This document shows, piece after piece, positions 25,920 to 34,674 of a stretch of 64,000 nt of DNA (position 1 is the stretch's first letter; the number at the start of each line of letters is the position of its first letter). The stretch comes from Halostreptopolyspora alba. GTDB taxonomy: Bacteria > Actinomycetota > Actinomycetes > Streptosporangiales > Streptosporangiaceae. The position numbers and the translations under genes are program-made. The notes under the pieces were generated by a model. That model had not been told where the DNA came from. It worked only from the letters and a program-made list of their open reading frames with translations, and ran no database searches. The stretch covers positions 1 through 64,000 of the forward strand of contig RJMB01000002.1 in NCBI GenBank assembly GCA_003725585.1, in the 5' to 3' direction.

Positions 25920-28900
25920 ACCGGCTCCACCAGCAGGTTCAGTCGTTTGAGGGTGTTCTTAAGGGCGGCACGCGCCTTGTCCTTGTTCGGTTCCGGCGAC
26001 GTCGCATCCTCGTTGTGTTCGGGGGTGATCAGGGATAGCGGGTTCGCGGGCTCGGAGAGCCCCGCGTACTGGACCGCTTTTCCGTCGGCCGCGAGTTGGC
26101 GGCCGTCGGTCTTGGGGGGTGGGGCGGTGATCACCGCCCCACTCGCGTAACCGATCGTCTGGACCTCGTCTCGGCCGGGTGGGGCCGTGGTCGTCCCGGC
26201 GGCAGCCCAGAGAGCCCTGGGGTACCTGCCGGTGACCGCTTCGGCGATCCATCCGCTGACGGTGAAGCCACCACTGGTGACCGTCACCTCGTGCTTGACG
26301 GTCACCACGGCGTCGTTCATGGGGCCCACCTTCAGCGTGGGCTGGTTCTCCGGGGTGTTGTCGACGCCGTTGCAGATGAGGGTGGTGGTGGGCAGCGCGC
26401 TGCGGGTGCTGAACGAGAACCCGTCGGTGCTGACGACCCAGCGCCCGTTCGTGGTCTCCCGGGACTTGACGGGGTCGGTGAGCAACCCGTCCAGAGGACT
26501 GATCCCGAGCGGATCGGCCGGGAGTTGCTTATTGCGGAACTCCGCCCACGACAACGGCTCGATTCGTAGAGCCTTGGGTTCTCCGAAGTCGATGCTCTTA
26601 GAGAACGGGCCGACCTCGACCCGTGCGGTGCCGCCGGTCGGAGGCCCCCACATCGACAGGTACGCGCCGATCTCGGCCCGGATCGTCACGTCCCACCACA
26701 GCACCGTGGCCGTGTAGCTCGCCCCGATACTGATCCACATGCGCAGGTCGAAGTAGAGCGGCGCCCACCAGACGATCGCGTCGAACCCGGCGTTCAACCA
26801 GGCGTGTAGCCCGCCGGAGCGGAAGTCCACCGACAGGCGACCACCGACCATCCCGACCTTCGGAGTGACCGCGACGTAGAGTTCGCCCCTGACACTCACC
26901 GCGGAACTGACCGACCAGTGGATGCCCAGACGCTGCACCTGCTGCGGGTAGTGGGCTGGCGGGTGGTAGTTCGGGTGATAGCCACCGACGGTGCCCACGA
27001 AGTCGCCCGAGTGAGAGCTGCCGGGAAACCAGACGTAGATAGCCGCGCCGCCGGTGAGCTTGCAGTCTGGGTGTACGATCCAGGAGTTGTCGGACAGCGC
27101 CGCGGTGAGCGAGAGTTGGCGCTTCTTGTGTTCGTACAGGGCGCGGAATCCCAGCTCGACGTGGGCGACACGGGGCTGGGCGTCGGCCGTGGGAGCGATC
27201 TCGTCGTCGGGGGCCGCGCTCTCGGCCTCGCCCGCCGAGAGCGCCTTGTCGCGCGGTGGGAAGTCGGCGTTCATCGCGCCCAGTAGCGCGACAGAGAAGT
27301 CATCCGGACCGAATTGCGCGATCAGCAGGGCCTGGACCGCGATGGTCTCGGCGATGGTGGCGGCCAGCCCCGCGGTGAACCACAGGTTCCCGGGCTCGGG
27401 CACCACGACGGCGGGGTCGTCGCCCGTTCCGCCGGTGATCTTCTCCAGGGTCGAGACGGGGTCGGGAGGGTCTCCGGCGAAGCCTTTCATGTCGGCGAGG
27501 GCCTTGATGAACGGGAACTCCGGTACGCCGTCGGCGTCGGGCAGTCGAATCTTGCTGTTGTAGCCGATGCCGAGGGCCAAGCCGGTGAACACCACGGGTG
27601 GCGGGCCAGCGATCTTGCCCGCCAGGCCGCCGAAGACGAACAGCGAGGTGTATCCGGGGCGGTTGGCGACGTCCTTGATTCGCGCGTAGGACCCCACGGC
27701 GAGCAGGCCCCACTTGGTCGCCTGGACCATGAGCAGGCCCTCATAGGCGTAGTCGTAGCCGACACGATCGCGTTTCACGATGGCGCCGGTGACGGTGATC
27801 GGCTTCTGCGAGAACCCGGCGCCGAGCCCGGCCAGATCCACCGTGACGCGCGGGTCTTTGGTGATGGTGAGGCCAATCGCCAGGCCCGTAGCGCGCAGTT
27901 CGAAGCCGGCCGCGATCAACGCGGCGTCGATCTCTAGCAGGACGCGCGTGGCGCCGGAGCCGTCATGGGGAGGGGCGAGCCGGGCACCAACGCGATTGAT
28001 GTGCAGGGGACCGAGCGCGCGCTGGACCTCGGTGGTCGAAGAGTCCTTGGGCTGAGGCGTACTGTCGAGGGCCAGCGGCTGGACCTCGTCGGGTTCGACG
28101 GCGTAGGGGGTGTCGGTGCCCTGCTTCTTGCCCAGGACGATGAGCGTTCGCTTGTCCTTGACGATCGTGATGTCCAGGTTGACCTGGACGCCCTTGCCGA
28201 GGTCTTGAGTGGTGGGAAGGGTCGGCGCGCCGCTGGTAGTGAGCACCCGGTTGACCTCGGTCAGGGTGGCCTTCGGGACGTCGGCGGTGGCCGCGACGAC
28301 GTTCACCGCGTCCAGCGCGAGGTCGACGTCCTTCGGAATCTGCCCCCTGAGCATGCTGAGCTGGGAGAGCCGGGCCACGGTGCCGAGCGGGAAGCTGGCC
28401 ATGAGGACGAGGGGGCGGCGCTTGTTCTTGTCTTTGGCGAGAACGGCCAGGCCGAACGTGAAACTCCGTGGCGCGCCGGTCCGATGGTCGGTGGAGTCCC
28501 CGCTGATAACAATCGGGGCGGCGGACTGTCTCGGGGTGTAATCGAGCCAGAGCCGACCGACCTGGGGAAGGAGGGGCCCGAACTCGTCGATTCCATCGAC
28601 ACCAAGTTTTTCGAAAGCCTCGATGAGGGAGAAGGGTTCGCCGCCAGCCCGAGTGAGGATGAAGCGATAGCTGGTCGGCTTTCGCTTGAGTGGAATCTCG
28701 CAGGAGACGAGGATCGCCGGTGTGGTGTTGATGACAGTCTCCACGGCCAGGCGTTTCCAGGTGCCCTCCGCGTAGGACGCCGCCAAGAACTTGACCGTCG
28801 GTGGATCCAGGCCGATGTCCGCGAAGATCCCCCAACCGGCATGGTCCTTGGTCAGGCTGATGGTCAGGCTGATCCCGATGATGGGCGTCCCATCCTCGGG

Positions 28901-29158
28901 ATCAGCCTGTTCCGGAATAAAGGTCACGGTGGCTGAAAATGTGTCGGCGATCGTGCCGGTTATGGACAGCGGTTTCTTCTCGGTGACCTTGATGACATGT
29001 GCGGCGGCGTTGACAACCTCCTGGACGAAGGAGAACTCGACCATGTCGAGGATGGCCTTTATGTCCTGATTCCCGCTGTTTCCCGGCGACAAGTCAAGGT
29101 TCGCGTTTATCTGAACCGTGTCGAGCCAACCCTTGAGCTGTCCGTACGTGACCGCCAC
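25916..29158 (-). CDS. DUF6603-domain protein, first gene of the operon
   Basis: The product has 1080 residues. Two blocks match my knowledge of DUF6603: FVFGGLAGKIAGPPPVVFTG with ALGIGYNSKIRLPD (about 506-552), and GGLHAWLNAGFDAIVWWAPL, YFDLRMWISIGASYTATV, EIGAYLSMWGPP (about 772-836), an alternating hydrophobic/polar pattern expected of amphipathic beta-strands. No signal peptide or enzymatic motif is visible. Start is GTG 29158 with AGGGAG 5 nt upstream; it leads the operon, and the promoter lies in 29159-29419. DUF6603 proteins are large and of unknown function. The beta pattern could indicate a barrel or a large shell protein; that is inference. Confidence 0.82.
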   Translation of the reverse strand: MAVTYGQLKGWLDTVQINANLDLSPGNSGNQDIKAILDMVEFSFVQEVVNAAAHVIKVTEKKPLSITGTIADTFSATVTFIPEQADPEDGTPIIGISLTISLTKDHAGWGIFADIGLDPPTVKFLAASYAEGTWKRLAVETVINTTPAILVSCEIPLKRKPTSYRFILTRAGGEPFSLIEAFEKLGVDGIDEFGPLLPQVGRLWLDYTPRQSAAPIVISGDSTDHRTGAPRSFTFGLAVLAKDKNKRRPLVLMASFPLGTVARLSQLSMLRGQIPKDVDLALDAVNVVAATADVPKATLTEVNRVLTTSGAPTLPTTQDLGKGVQVNLDITIVKDKRTLIVLGKKQGTDTPYAVEPDEVQPLALDSTPQPKDSSTTEVQRALGPLHINRVGARLAPPHDGSGATRVLLEIDAALIAAGFELRATGLAIGLTITKDPRVTVDLAGLGAGFSQKPITVTGAIVKRDRVGYDYAYEGLLMVQATKWGLLAVGSYARIKDVANRPGYTSLFVFGGLAGKIAGPPPVVFTGLALGIGYNSKIRLPDADGVPEFPFIKALADMKGFAGDPPDPVSTLEKITGGTGDDPAVVVPEPGNLWFTAGLAATIAETIAVQALLIAQFGPDDFSVALLGAMNADFPPRDKALSAGEAESAAPDDEIAPTADAQPRVAHVELGFRALYEHKKRQLSLTAALSDNSWIVHPDCKLTGGAAIYVWFPGSSHSGDFVGTVGGYHPNYHPPAHYPQQVQRLGIHWSVSSAVSVRGELYVAVTPKVGMVGGRLSVDFRSGGLHAWLNAGFDAIVWWAPLYFDLRMWISIGASYTATVLWWDVTIRAEIGAYLSMWGPPTGGTARVEVGPFSKSIDFGEPKALRIEPLSWAEFRNKQLPADPLGISPLDGLLTDPVKSRETTNGRWVVSTDGFSFSTRSALPTTTLICNGVDNTPENQPTLKVGPMNDAVVTVKHEVTVTSGGFTVSGWIAEAVTGRYPRALWAAAGTTTAPPGRDEVQTIGYASGAVITAPPPKTDGRQLAADGKAVQYAGLSEPANPLSLITPEHNEDATSPEPNKDKARAALKNTLKRLNLLVEPV

Positions 29159-29419
29159 AGCACTCCCTTCATGGATCAGCCAAGGATGTTTTCAGCCGGG
29201 GTTTAAGGCGTCAAGCCTTTCGAAGTTACAGGCGGCCAGAAAGTATGTCCGAACTGCCTGATGAATGATGGCATCGTGGGAGAAATTTTGATATTCGCCG
29301 TGTTTCGTCATTGGAGTGGGTGAATCCAGTTCAGGGGAACCTTCGGTGCGTCGTGAATTCCTAGGGGTTCCTGTTATGGTGGCGCTCGTTATGCAGGTCA
29401 CGTCATGTGAGGAGGGTTG
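29159..29419. promoter_or_regulatory. Divergent promoter region, AT-rich
   Basis: These 261 bp separate the minus-strand DUF6603 operon from the plus-strand HHIIP gene and are clearly richer in A and T than the surroundings. Both transcripts must start here. No exact operator could be fixed by eye. A minus-strand ORF crossing the region has no protein character. Confidence 0.45.
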
Positions 29420-30226
29420 ATGGCTATAGAAATCGATATCACAATAACGGGGCGCGGGAAAGCGAAAAAATGGTGGGATGACAGCTTGGAATTCTGTGAC
29501 CACGACATCTATCTGGAGTTGAAGGAGGAGAAAAAGAATGTGGGATTCACGATGCACCACATCATTCCCTGGTCCGCGCATGTAGTGTTCTGGAACTACC
29601 TAGTCGAGTCGAGTTACTTCAAGCGCTGCGCCAGGATAATCACGGCGTTGGCGACCGTGAATCCTCGGTATCCCGTCCGTCTCAAGGATGCTGACTGGAG
29701 GCGAATTCAGGAGTTGGCGAAAGACCTCGACGAAAAGGATTGTGTATACCGAAAGGACGAGCCGATTGCGAACCTTAACCCGAAGTACACGAACACCTTT
29801 GGGCATGTGGGAAAGCTCTACGGGTATCCGCCCGCGGGTGTGTTTCCTGGCCCTGTCCCCGAGTGTCGGGTCGATGATGCCAAGGATTCTTTCGAGTTTG
29901 ACGCCCAGTATTTGATGGACCCAGGCGACTTCAGGCGCAGTCAGGCGCTGTACGGGACAATTGCTCTAGTGGGGCAGTGGATTTTGCACGCCAAGGCGGA
30001 TCCCACTCAACGGCCAACGGAAAAACAGGTAGACGCGGTTGTTGATATTATTGTCGACCTGATTTCGAATAATAAGACGCGCTGTTGCAAGTTCAGTTGG
30101 TCCGGCTGGGACTGGGTGGACAACACGAACCCGCAGGCGCCGGCGATATTTGACAAAAATAAACGGTCGGAGTGGAAAGGTCTTGGGTCTAATAAGAGGA
30201 GGTACCGCTTGCACGTTCCGTCATGA
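29420..30226 (+). CDS. Unknown protein with HHIIP motif, divergent from DUF6603 operon
   Basis: The 268-residue product starts at ATG 29420 with GAGGAGGG upstream. Base composition is markedly lower in GC than its neighbours, suggesting recent acquisition. Residues of about 48-53 read MHHIIPW; a His-His-x-x-Pro segment recalls the start of HNH and related nuclease or toxin domains, but the rest (a YFKRCARIITALATVNPRYP helix, a Trp-rich end SWSGWDWVDN) does not complete a known HNH pattern. There is no signal peptide. Being divergent from the four-gene operon, it could be its effector, regulator or an unrelated passenger. Confidence 0.7.
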   Translation: MAIEIDITITGRGKAKKWWDDSLEFCDHDIYLELKEEKKNVGFTMHHIIPWSAHVVFWNYLVESSYFKRCARIITALATVNPRYPVRLKDADWRRIQELAKDLDEKDCVYRKDEPIANLNPKYTNTFGHVGKLYGYPPAGVFPGPVPECRVDDAKDSFEFDAQYLMDPGDFRRSQALYGTIALVGQWILHAKADPTQRPTEKQVDAVVDIIVDLISNNKTRCCKFSWSGWDWVDNTNPQAPAIFDKNKRSEWKGLGSNKRRYRLHVPS

Positions 30227-30722
30227 GGAAGACGGGTGGGGACGCGAACACGGCCCCGACGCTGGCGTCCCCCGCCGCGATCGCTAATGATCCTTAATCT
30301 CACCGGACTCGACTTACTCTTCTCCGCCAAGTCGCACTACGAGCGCGTGCTGGTCGGTGCGTGCTGAACCTGCCGTCGTGCTGGCTCGGGGTGGCCGCGG
30401 ATCTTCGCCAACGGATTCACCCACCAGCCTCTTTGCGGCTGGGGCGGCCCGCCCGGACGGGCAGTCAGCGGTCCGACGGGGTCATCTGCCAGCACGTGCG
30501 AGCCCTCCTGCGTGACCCAGCAGGGCAGCATAGAACCTCCATATCGTAATCGACTGGCCACATATTGAACTCATCCCAGCGCACGCCGAGGTGCGCCGGG
30601 AGGGCTATTTCGGTCCGCGCACCCGGCGTCAGGACTCCGGGGAGTGATCGGCGATGCGTGCTTCCCGTTGGTGTTGCGCCCCGGGTTCTGTGCAGGCTCT
30701 GATTCCAGGAAGGATGTAGAGC
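30227..30722. other. Gap without recognisable gene
   Basis: About 500 bp follow the HHIIP gene. Short open frames on both strands lack family features. It lies beside two IS remnants and is probably debris of insertion and deletion. The ribosome site for the next OrfA fragment is at about 30709-30714 (AGGAAG). Confidence 0.4.
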
Positions 30723-31016
30723 ATGGCAGCACCGAAGAAGTACAGCGACGAGTTGCGTGAACGCGCCACGCGCATGGCGTTGGACGCGATCGCGGCCGAG
30801 GGCCAGAGGATGGGGCCGATCCGCCGCATCGCCGACCAGCTCGACATCCACCCCAAGGCCCTGCGGTCGTGGGTCAAGCGGGCCGAAGCCGACGCTGGCC
30901 CGGCACCGGGCCGGGCCGGCGAGCTCGCCCACCGCGCTCCGGTCGAGGTCGAGGCGGTGTATCGGGCGGCTGGCTATGATCACAACGCCGAACCCGCCCG
31001 GGTCGGAGACAGGTAA
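30723..31016 (+). pseudogene. IS3-family transposase OrfA, truncated
   Basis: The first about 60 residues (KKYSDELRERATRMALDAIA, then IRRIADQLDIHPKALRSWVK) are the helix-turn-helix domain of IS3-family OrfA. After about 30910 the family's leucine-zipper segment (normally ...ELRRANEILKKAS) is missing and the sequence turns unrelated before a stop. No OrfB follows. It is therefore a 5' fragment of an IS3 element. Confidence 0.75.
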
Positions 31017-31125
31017 CGCAGCCTGCATCAGAACCGGGGCGCGACAAGGAGGGGGTCCTGGCATCATCCCTGGAGGGATCGCAACAGCTACGCGCGTGGG
31101 CCACCGCCGTGGGCGTCCCCTCGTT

Positions 31126-31490
31126 GTCAACGTCGTTCGAATCTTGGCTCTGGCACGGATTCGGTGAATCGCCTGCGGGCGTCCGTCCGGCCCCGCGATG
31201 ATGCGGGGTGTCGCTCTCCTCCCTCTTCACACTGCTCTTCCGGACCCGAACTGGACTCTTTCGTCCGCGGCGTGGAGCGTGACTGGGACGCCGTCGTGGC
31301 CGGGCTGATACTGCCTCACAGCTCCGGCGTGGTCGAAGGCCACGTCAACCGGCTCAAGATGCTGAAGTGGTAGATGTATGGGCGCGCGGACCCGGACCTG
31401 TTGCGTAAATGGGTGCTGCTCACCGTCTGATCGGAGGAGAGGCGGACTTCACCAAGTCCGTGCCAGAGCCAAGACTCGAACGACGTTGAC
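31126..31490. mobile_element. Internally deleted ISL3-family element
   Basis: Inverted repeats of 43 bp with three mismatches form the ends (31126-31168 and 31448-31490), each containing TCTTGGCTCTGGCACGGA. Between them only the transposase C-terminus remains. At 365 bp, against about 1.3-1.5 kb for complete ISL3 elements, it could at most be mobilised in trans. No matching target duplication could be seen. Confidence 0.7.
31248..31430 (+). pseudogene. ISL3 transposase C-terminal fragment
   Basis: The frame reads FVRGVERDWDAVVAGLILP, SSGVVEGHVNRLKMLKW, stop, MYGRADPDLLRKWVLLTV, the end of ISL3 (IS204/IS1001/IS1096) transposases. The usual LKRQMYGRA is LKW-stop-MYGRA: the in-frame TAG at 31372-31374 replaces a Gln codon. 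Everything upstream of the DDE C-terminal lobe is gone. Confidence 0.8.
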
Positions 31491-31611
31491 ACCCGGTCCT
31501 GTAGGTGCGGCCGGGGTGCTGCGCAGCGCCAAGGAAAGCGACACCGCGTGTCCTCACCAAGCGCGAAACCCAGGTAGCGCCGTGGATTTCTCCACCAACC
31601 GTTGGAGAACA

Positions 31612-32118
31612 TCAGTCGGTGTAGGCGACAAGCGTTTCGCCTGTGGGCAGCCGCCACCGGGCGCTCGCGATGCGCGCAGCCGCTTTGGCCTGCTCCTCGG
31701 TCGCCCGGCCCCAGTCCAGCAGGGCCAACGCCTCCGCGACTGAGCAACGGCGGCGCACGTGCACCCGACCGGTGTCGGGATCGGGTTCTCGTGCCAGAAA
31801 CCGGGTGATGCGTGCGGCCATGCGCAACTGCGCGTAGGGCTCCACCCCAGGGCGTTGTACTTCCTGATATCCCAGGTAGACCGGATCAACGATCTCGACT
31901 TGAACCTCCTCGCGGACCTCCCGAACCAGCGTCGCGACATGGCCCCCATCCGTTGGTTCGGGGGTGCCGCCGGGCAAACCCCAGTCCGGCCCATCCTGGA
32001 ACACCACCACGCGCCCATGGTCGTCGAAGAGGTAGCCATACACTTGGGAGATCCGCATGCTCGCGGGCGGGGACACGCCCTCGTGCCACCGGTATACCAC
32101 ATCAACCGCTGAAGACAT
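31612..32118 (-). CDS. NUDIX hydrolase
   Basis: The 168-residue product has the NUDIX fold core: GYLFDDHGRVVVFQDGPDWG, then LPGGTPEPTDGG and ATLVREVREEVQVEI. The metal-binding REVREEV is intact; the spacing between the first Gly/Glu and REVREE is a few residues longer than the canonical box. NUDIX enzymes cleave nucleoside diphosphates linked to another group; the substrate here is unknown. Start ATG 32118. A degraded second copy lies at 39446-39778, so the two copies flank the 32.7-39.4 kb gene cluster. Confidence 0.85.
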   Translation of the reverse strand: MSSAVDVVYRWHEGVSPPASMRISQVYGYLFDDHGRVVVFQDGPDWGLPGGTPEPTDGGHVATLVREVREEVQVEIVDPVYLGYQEVQRPGVEPYAQLRMAARITRFLAREPDPDTGRVHVRRRCSVAEALALLDWGRATEEQAKAAARIASARWRLPTGETLVAYTD

Positions 32119-32375
32119 GACGGCACTCTAGTGGCCACAGCCCCCACCCATAGGGTTCGGCATTGCAGTGGGCACGGCGCGCGGAGCTACCGCTTGGTGA
32201 AGACGTGAACCACGCTTTGACGTTTACCCGGCACCGCAACCTGTCCTGAAATGGTCAACCTTCCCCACCCCTCCCCAGCAGGATAAAGACTCAACAAAGA
32301 GGTCACACGTCCGTGGTTAGGTAGAGAAACATCTAGAGAGCCTGGCCCCCTTAGTACTCCAGCTGTAGATCGTGA
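32119..32375. other. Non-coding stretch upstream of the NUDIX gene
   Basis: This holds the presumed promoter of the NUDIX gene and sequence up to the end of a transposase remnant. No gene is recognised. Confidence 0.35.
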
Positions 32376-32537
32376 TCAGTATGGTCGGGGTGCCTTCCGG
32401 CGGTGGTAGTGAGCGTTGCGTGCTCGGGTCTGGTGGCGTCGTCGCCATGCTGACCAGGCTAGCCGGTGATGGGTGTCGTGGGTGTGGTCGGCGACCAGAG
32501 CCATGAACAAGCGTTGGATCTCGTTGCAGGAGAGCGG
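32376..32537 (-). pseudogene. Transposase C-terminal remnant (IS701-like tail)
   Basis: A minus-strand frame ends CNEIQRLFMALVADH...WSAWRRRHQTRARNAHYHRR before a stop. The WSxWRRRHQxxAR tail is common at the C-terminus of actinobacterial IS701-type transposases. Upstream residues are low-complexity and unrelated, so only the end survives. The family assignment comes from this tail alone. Confidence 0.5.
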
Positions 32538-32674
32538 TACCAACTCGGTGGCGGTACCGGTATCGCTGTGCCCGACTCCGGTATCGGTGCCGATATCGGG
32601 ATCCGGGTTCGGGCTTGCGCGGCCGCATGAGTGTGTGAAACCTGCCGAGACCGGCGCCCGCACTTCACTTCTCT

Positions 32675-33883
32675 TCAGGAATGTGTGAGGTAATGAAGGG
32701 CGAGTTCGTAGACGGCCTGGACTGTGGGAATGGTGTCGACGAGTACACGTTCGTCGGTGGCGTGTAGGCCTTCGTAGTGGGGACCGAATCCGGCGGTTGC
32801 GGGTATGCCGAGGCCGGCAAGGTAGTTCCCGATGTTGGACGGCCCGGCGATCTTGGCCACTGGGTCGAGACCCTGGTGGGTCGCGGCGGTGGTGAGCGCA
32901 GCACGCAGAGGCGCGTCGTCGCTGAGTGCGTAGGGCGGCCAGCGGGTGTGCGCCTCGACTAGCGTCGGTGGGGTGTCGGGCCAGTCGGTGTCGACCTTGG
33001 CGACGACGTCGGCGATGGTCTGGGCGGCGTGGGCGTCGTCGAAGGCGGGGGTGGTGCGGGCGTCGATATTGATGGTGCACAAATCGGGCACCACCGAGAA
33101 TCCCTGGCCACCGTTGATCGCGGTCACGGTGACTTTTCCCGCTGCAAAGCCGTTGGCTGGGCCCGGTAGTGGTGCCTGGTGCAGTGCGGTGACGAGCTCG
33201 GAGGCTTTGGTTATGGCTGACGGAGTGGGGCGGCTGGCCCCGGAGTGGGAGGCCACGCCGTGCACATGGAGCCGGGCCCGGTGGACTCCGCGTCCTCCGA
33301 CGACGACGTGGTCCATGCCGGGGTAGCCGATCATGACGCCGCCGATGTCGGTGGGCGTGTCCAGGGCGTCGAAGTATCGGCGGGCGCCAGCGAACCCGCC
33401 GGTGTGTTCGTCAAGGTCGAACAGGACCACCACCTGGCCGTTCAGGGTGTGACGCTGCTGGTGGAGGTGGGAAGCCAGGTGGCAGAAGATGGCTACGGCT
33501 ACCTTGGAGTCGGCGGCGCCGCGTCCCCACAACCAACCGTCGTCCAGCGTCGCGCTGGTGGGCGGGTGGTGCCAGGCGTCCTCGTCGCCGAAGGGGGCCG
33601 TATCCAGGCAGGCGTCCAGCACCCAGGTCGGTCCGGGATGGTGACCTTGGATGTGGGCGGTGACGGCGACCGCGCTACCGGAGGTGTCGCGCAGGACCTG
33701 GGGGGCGAGATCGTGGTCGTCCATCCACCCCGTCAGGTGGTCAATCGCGGCGTTGTAGCTGTCGATGCCGCCGCGCGTGGGGATGCGCACCAGGTTTTGG
33801 GTGAGTGCGACCACAGAGTCACGATCAGCGTGGGCGCGTGCCGAGGCGGCCGTCGCGGCGGCGGTGGGATCGAGAATGTTCAT
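32675..33883 (-). CDS. M20-family metallohydrolase with altered metal ligands
   Basis: M20 proteins (ArgE, DapE, CPG2 types) use two zinc ions to hydrolyse amide bonds. The 402-residue product has the expected layout: ACLDTAPFGDEDAW, GRGAADSK with the bridging Asp125, DLDEHTGGFAGA, dimerisation domain, GPSNIGNYLAGLG and GLHATDERV. Two positions differ: the usual His-x-Asp ligand is Cys92-x-Asp94, and the usual Glu-Glu pair is Glu159-His160, so the catalytic Glu stays but each zinc site has an exchanged ligand. It overlaps the upstream regulator gene by ATGA. A role in removing a protecting or peptide group in the neighbouring pathway is inference. Confidence 0.85.
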   Translation of the reverse strand: MNILDPTAAATAASARAHADRDSVVALTQNLVRIPTRGGIDSYNAAIDHLTGWMDDHDLAPQVLRDTSGSAVAVTAHIQGHHPGPTWVLDACLDTAPFGDEDAWHHPPTSATLDDGWLWGRGAADSKVAVAIFCHLASHLHQQRHTLNGQVVVLFDLDEHTGGFAGARRYFDALDTPTDIGGVMIGYPGMDHVVVGGRGVHRARLHVHGVASHSGASRPTPSAITKASELVTALHQAPLPGPANGFAAGKVTVTAINGGQGFSVVPDLCTINIDARTTPAFDDAHAAQTIADVVAKVDTDWPDTPPTLVEAHTRWPPYALSDDAPLRAALTTAATHQGLDPVAKIAGPSNIGNYLAGLGIPATAGFGPHYEGLHATDERVLVDTIPTVQAVYELALHYLTHS

Positions 33884-34659
33884 GCGCTGGACCGGTCATG
33901 TGTGGGCTCGGCGTTCAATGAACGCAGGACCCTCAGGCTCTCAACCCGAGATGCGGCAGCATACCCCTGGCGCGCGTGGTCCACGAGTCGCAGAGCAGCG
34001 TGGGGACCGAGCACGACTCCGCAGTCGAACCCGTAGACCGAGGTCAACGACGGTAGGGGAACGATGGCGGTGTGCTCGCAGGCGCAGAAGAAGCGTTCGG
34101 GAATATCCGTGTCGATGAGGCCGATGTGCAGGGTCTTCATCCCCAACGATCGATCGTGGGGGTCGCGGATCTCCAACAGCCGCTTCAGATGATCGGCGAG
34201 GGCGTGCGTGCGTGGTGGGCCGAACAGGAGCCGATAGTGCACCAAGGACGGGCGCTGGTGCAGTACGGACTCGATCGCGGTGAGGTAGTCGGCATCGCGC
34301 GAGCGTGACCCAGCTACGGCCAGGTACGTCTCGGCTGCGTTGACCACGTCGATCATGGCCTCCCGCAGCGATCGCGGATCGGTGATCAGCCGTGGGGAAT
34401 CGCTGGCTTCGATGGGGGGCTCGTCTTGGTGAGCGAACAGTGTGCTCACGGGTTGGCCGTAGTAATCGGACAGGAGCCTGCGGTAGCGAGGGCTGGTGGT
34501 GTGGCGCCCGCGTTCCCATCCGGACAGCATGCTCGGGGTGACGCCGCTGGCACCATCAGGGCAGGCATGGTCGAGGTCAGCGCACACTTGTTCCAGGGTG
34601 GCGCCATGGTCCTTGCGGGCGAGGCGCAGTGGGCTGGAGTGGGGGGCGGGTGGTGTCAT
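33880..34659 (-). CDS. XRE-type regulator with C-terminal ligand domain
   Basis: Residues of about 10-70 form a Cro/CI helix-turn-helix (LARKDHGATLEQVCADLD, SMLSGWERGRHTTSPRYRRL). Residues 90-250 make a mixed alpha/beta domain (SLREAMIDVVNAAETYLAV; later CACEHTAIVPLPSLTSVYGF) likely to sense a ligand or mediate contacts. It is co-translated with the M20 gene and divergent to the biosynthetic-type operon, so it is the likely cluster regulator. Confidence 0.82.
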   Translation of the reverse strand: MTPPAPHSSPLRLARKDHGATLEQVCADLDHACPDGASGVTPSMLSGWERGRHTTSPRYRRLLSDYYGQPVSTLFAHQDEPPIEASDSPRLITDPRSLREAMIDVVNAAETYLAVAGSRSRDADYLTAIESVLHQRPSLVHYRLLFGPPRTHALADHLKRLLEIRDPHDRSLGMKTLHIGLIDTDIPERFFCACEHTAIVPLPSLTSVYGFDCGVVLGPHAALRLVDHARQGYAAASRVESLRVLRSLNAEPTHDRSSA

Positions 34660-34674
34660 GCACCACGTCCTCGG

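Noticed and set aside
18170..29158. Contractile injection system or prophage tail module
   Set aside because: No sheath, tube, baseplate, AAA ATPase or tape-measure gene is present; only the repeat region of the last gene is fibre-like.
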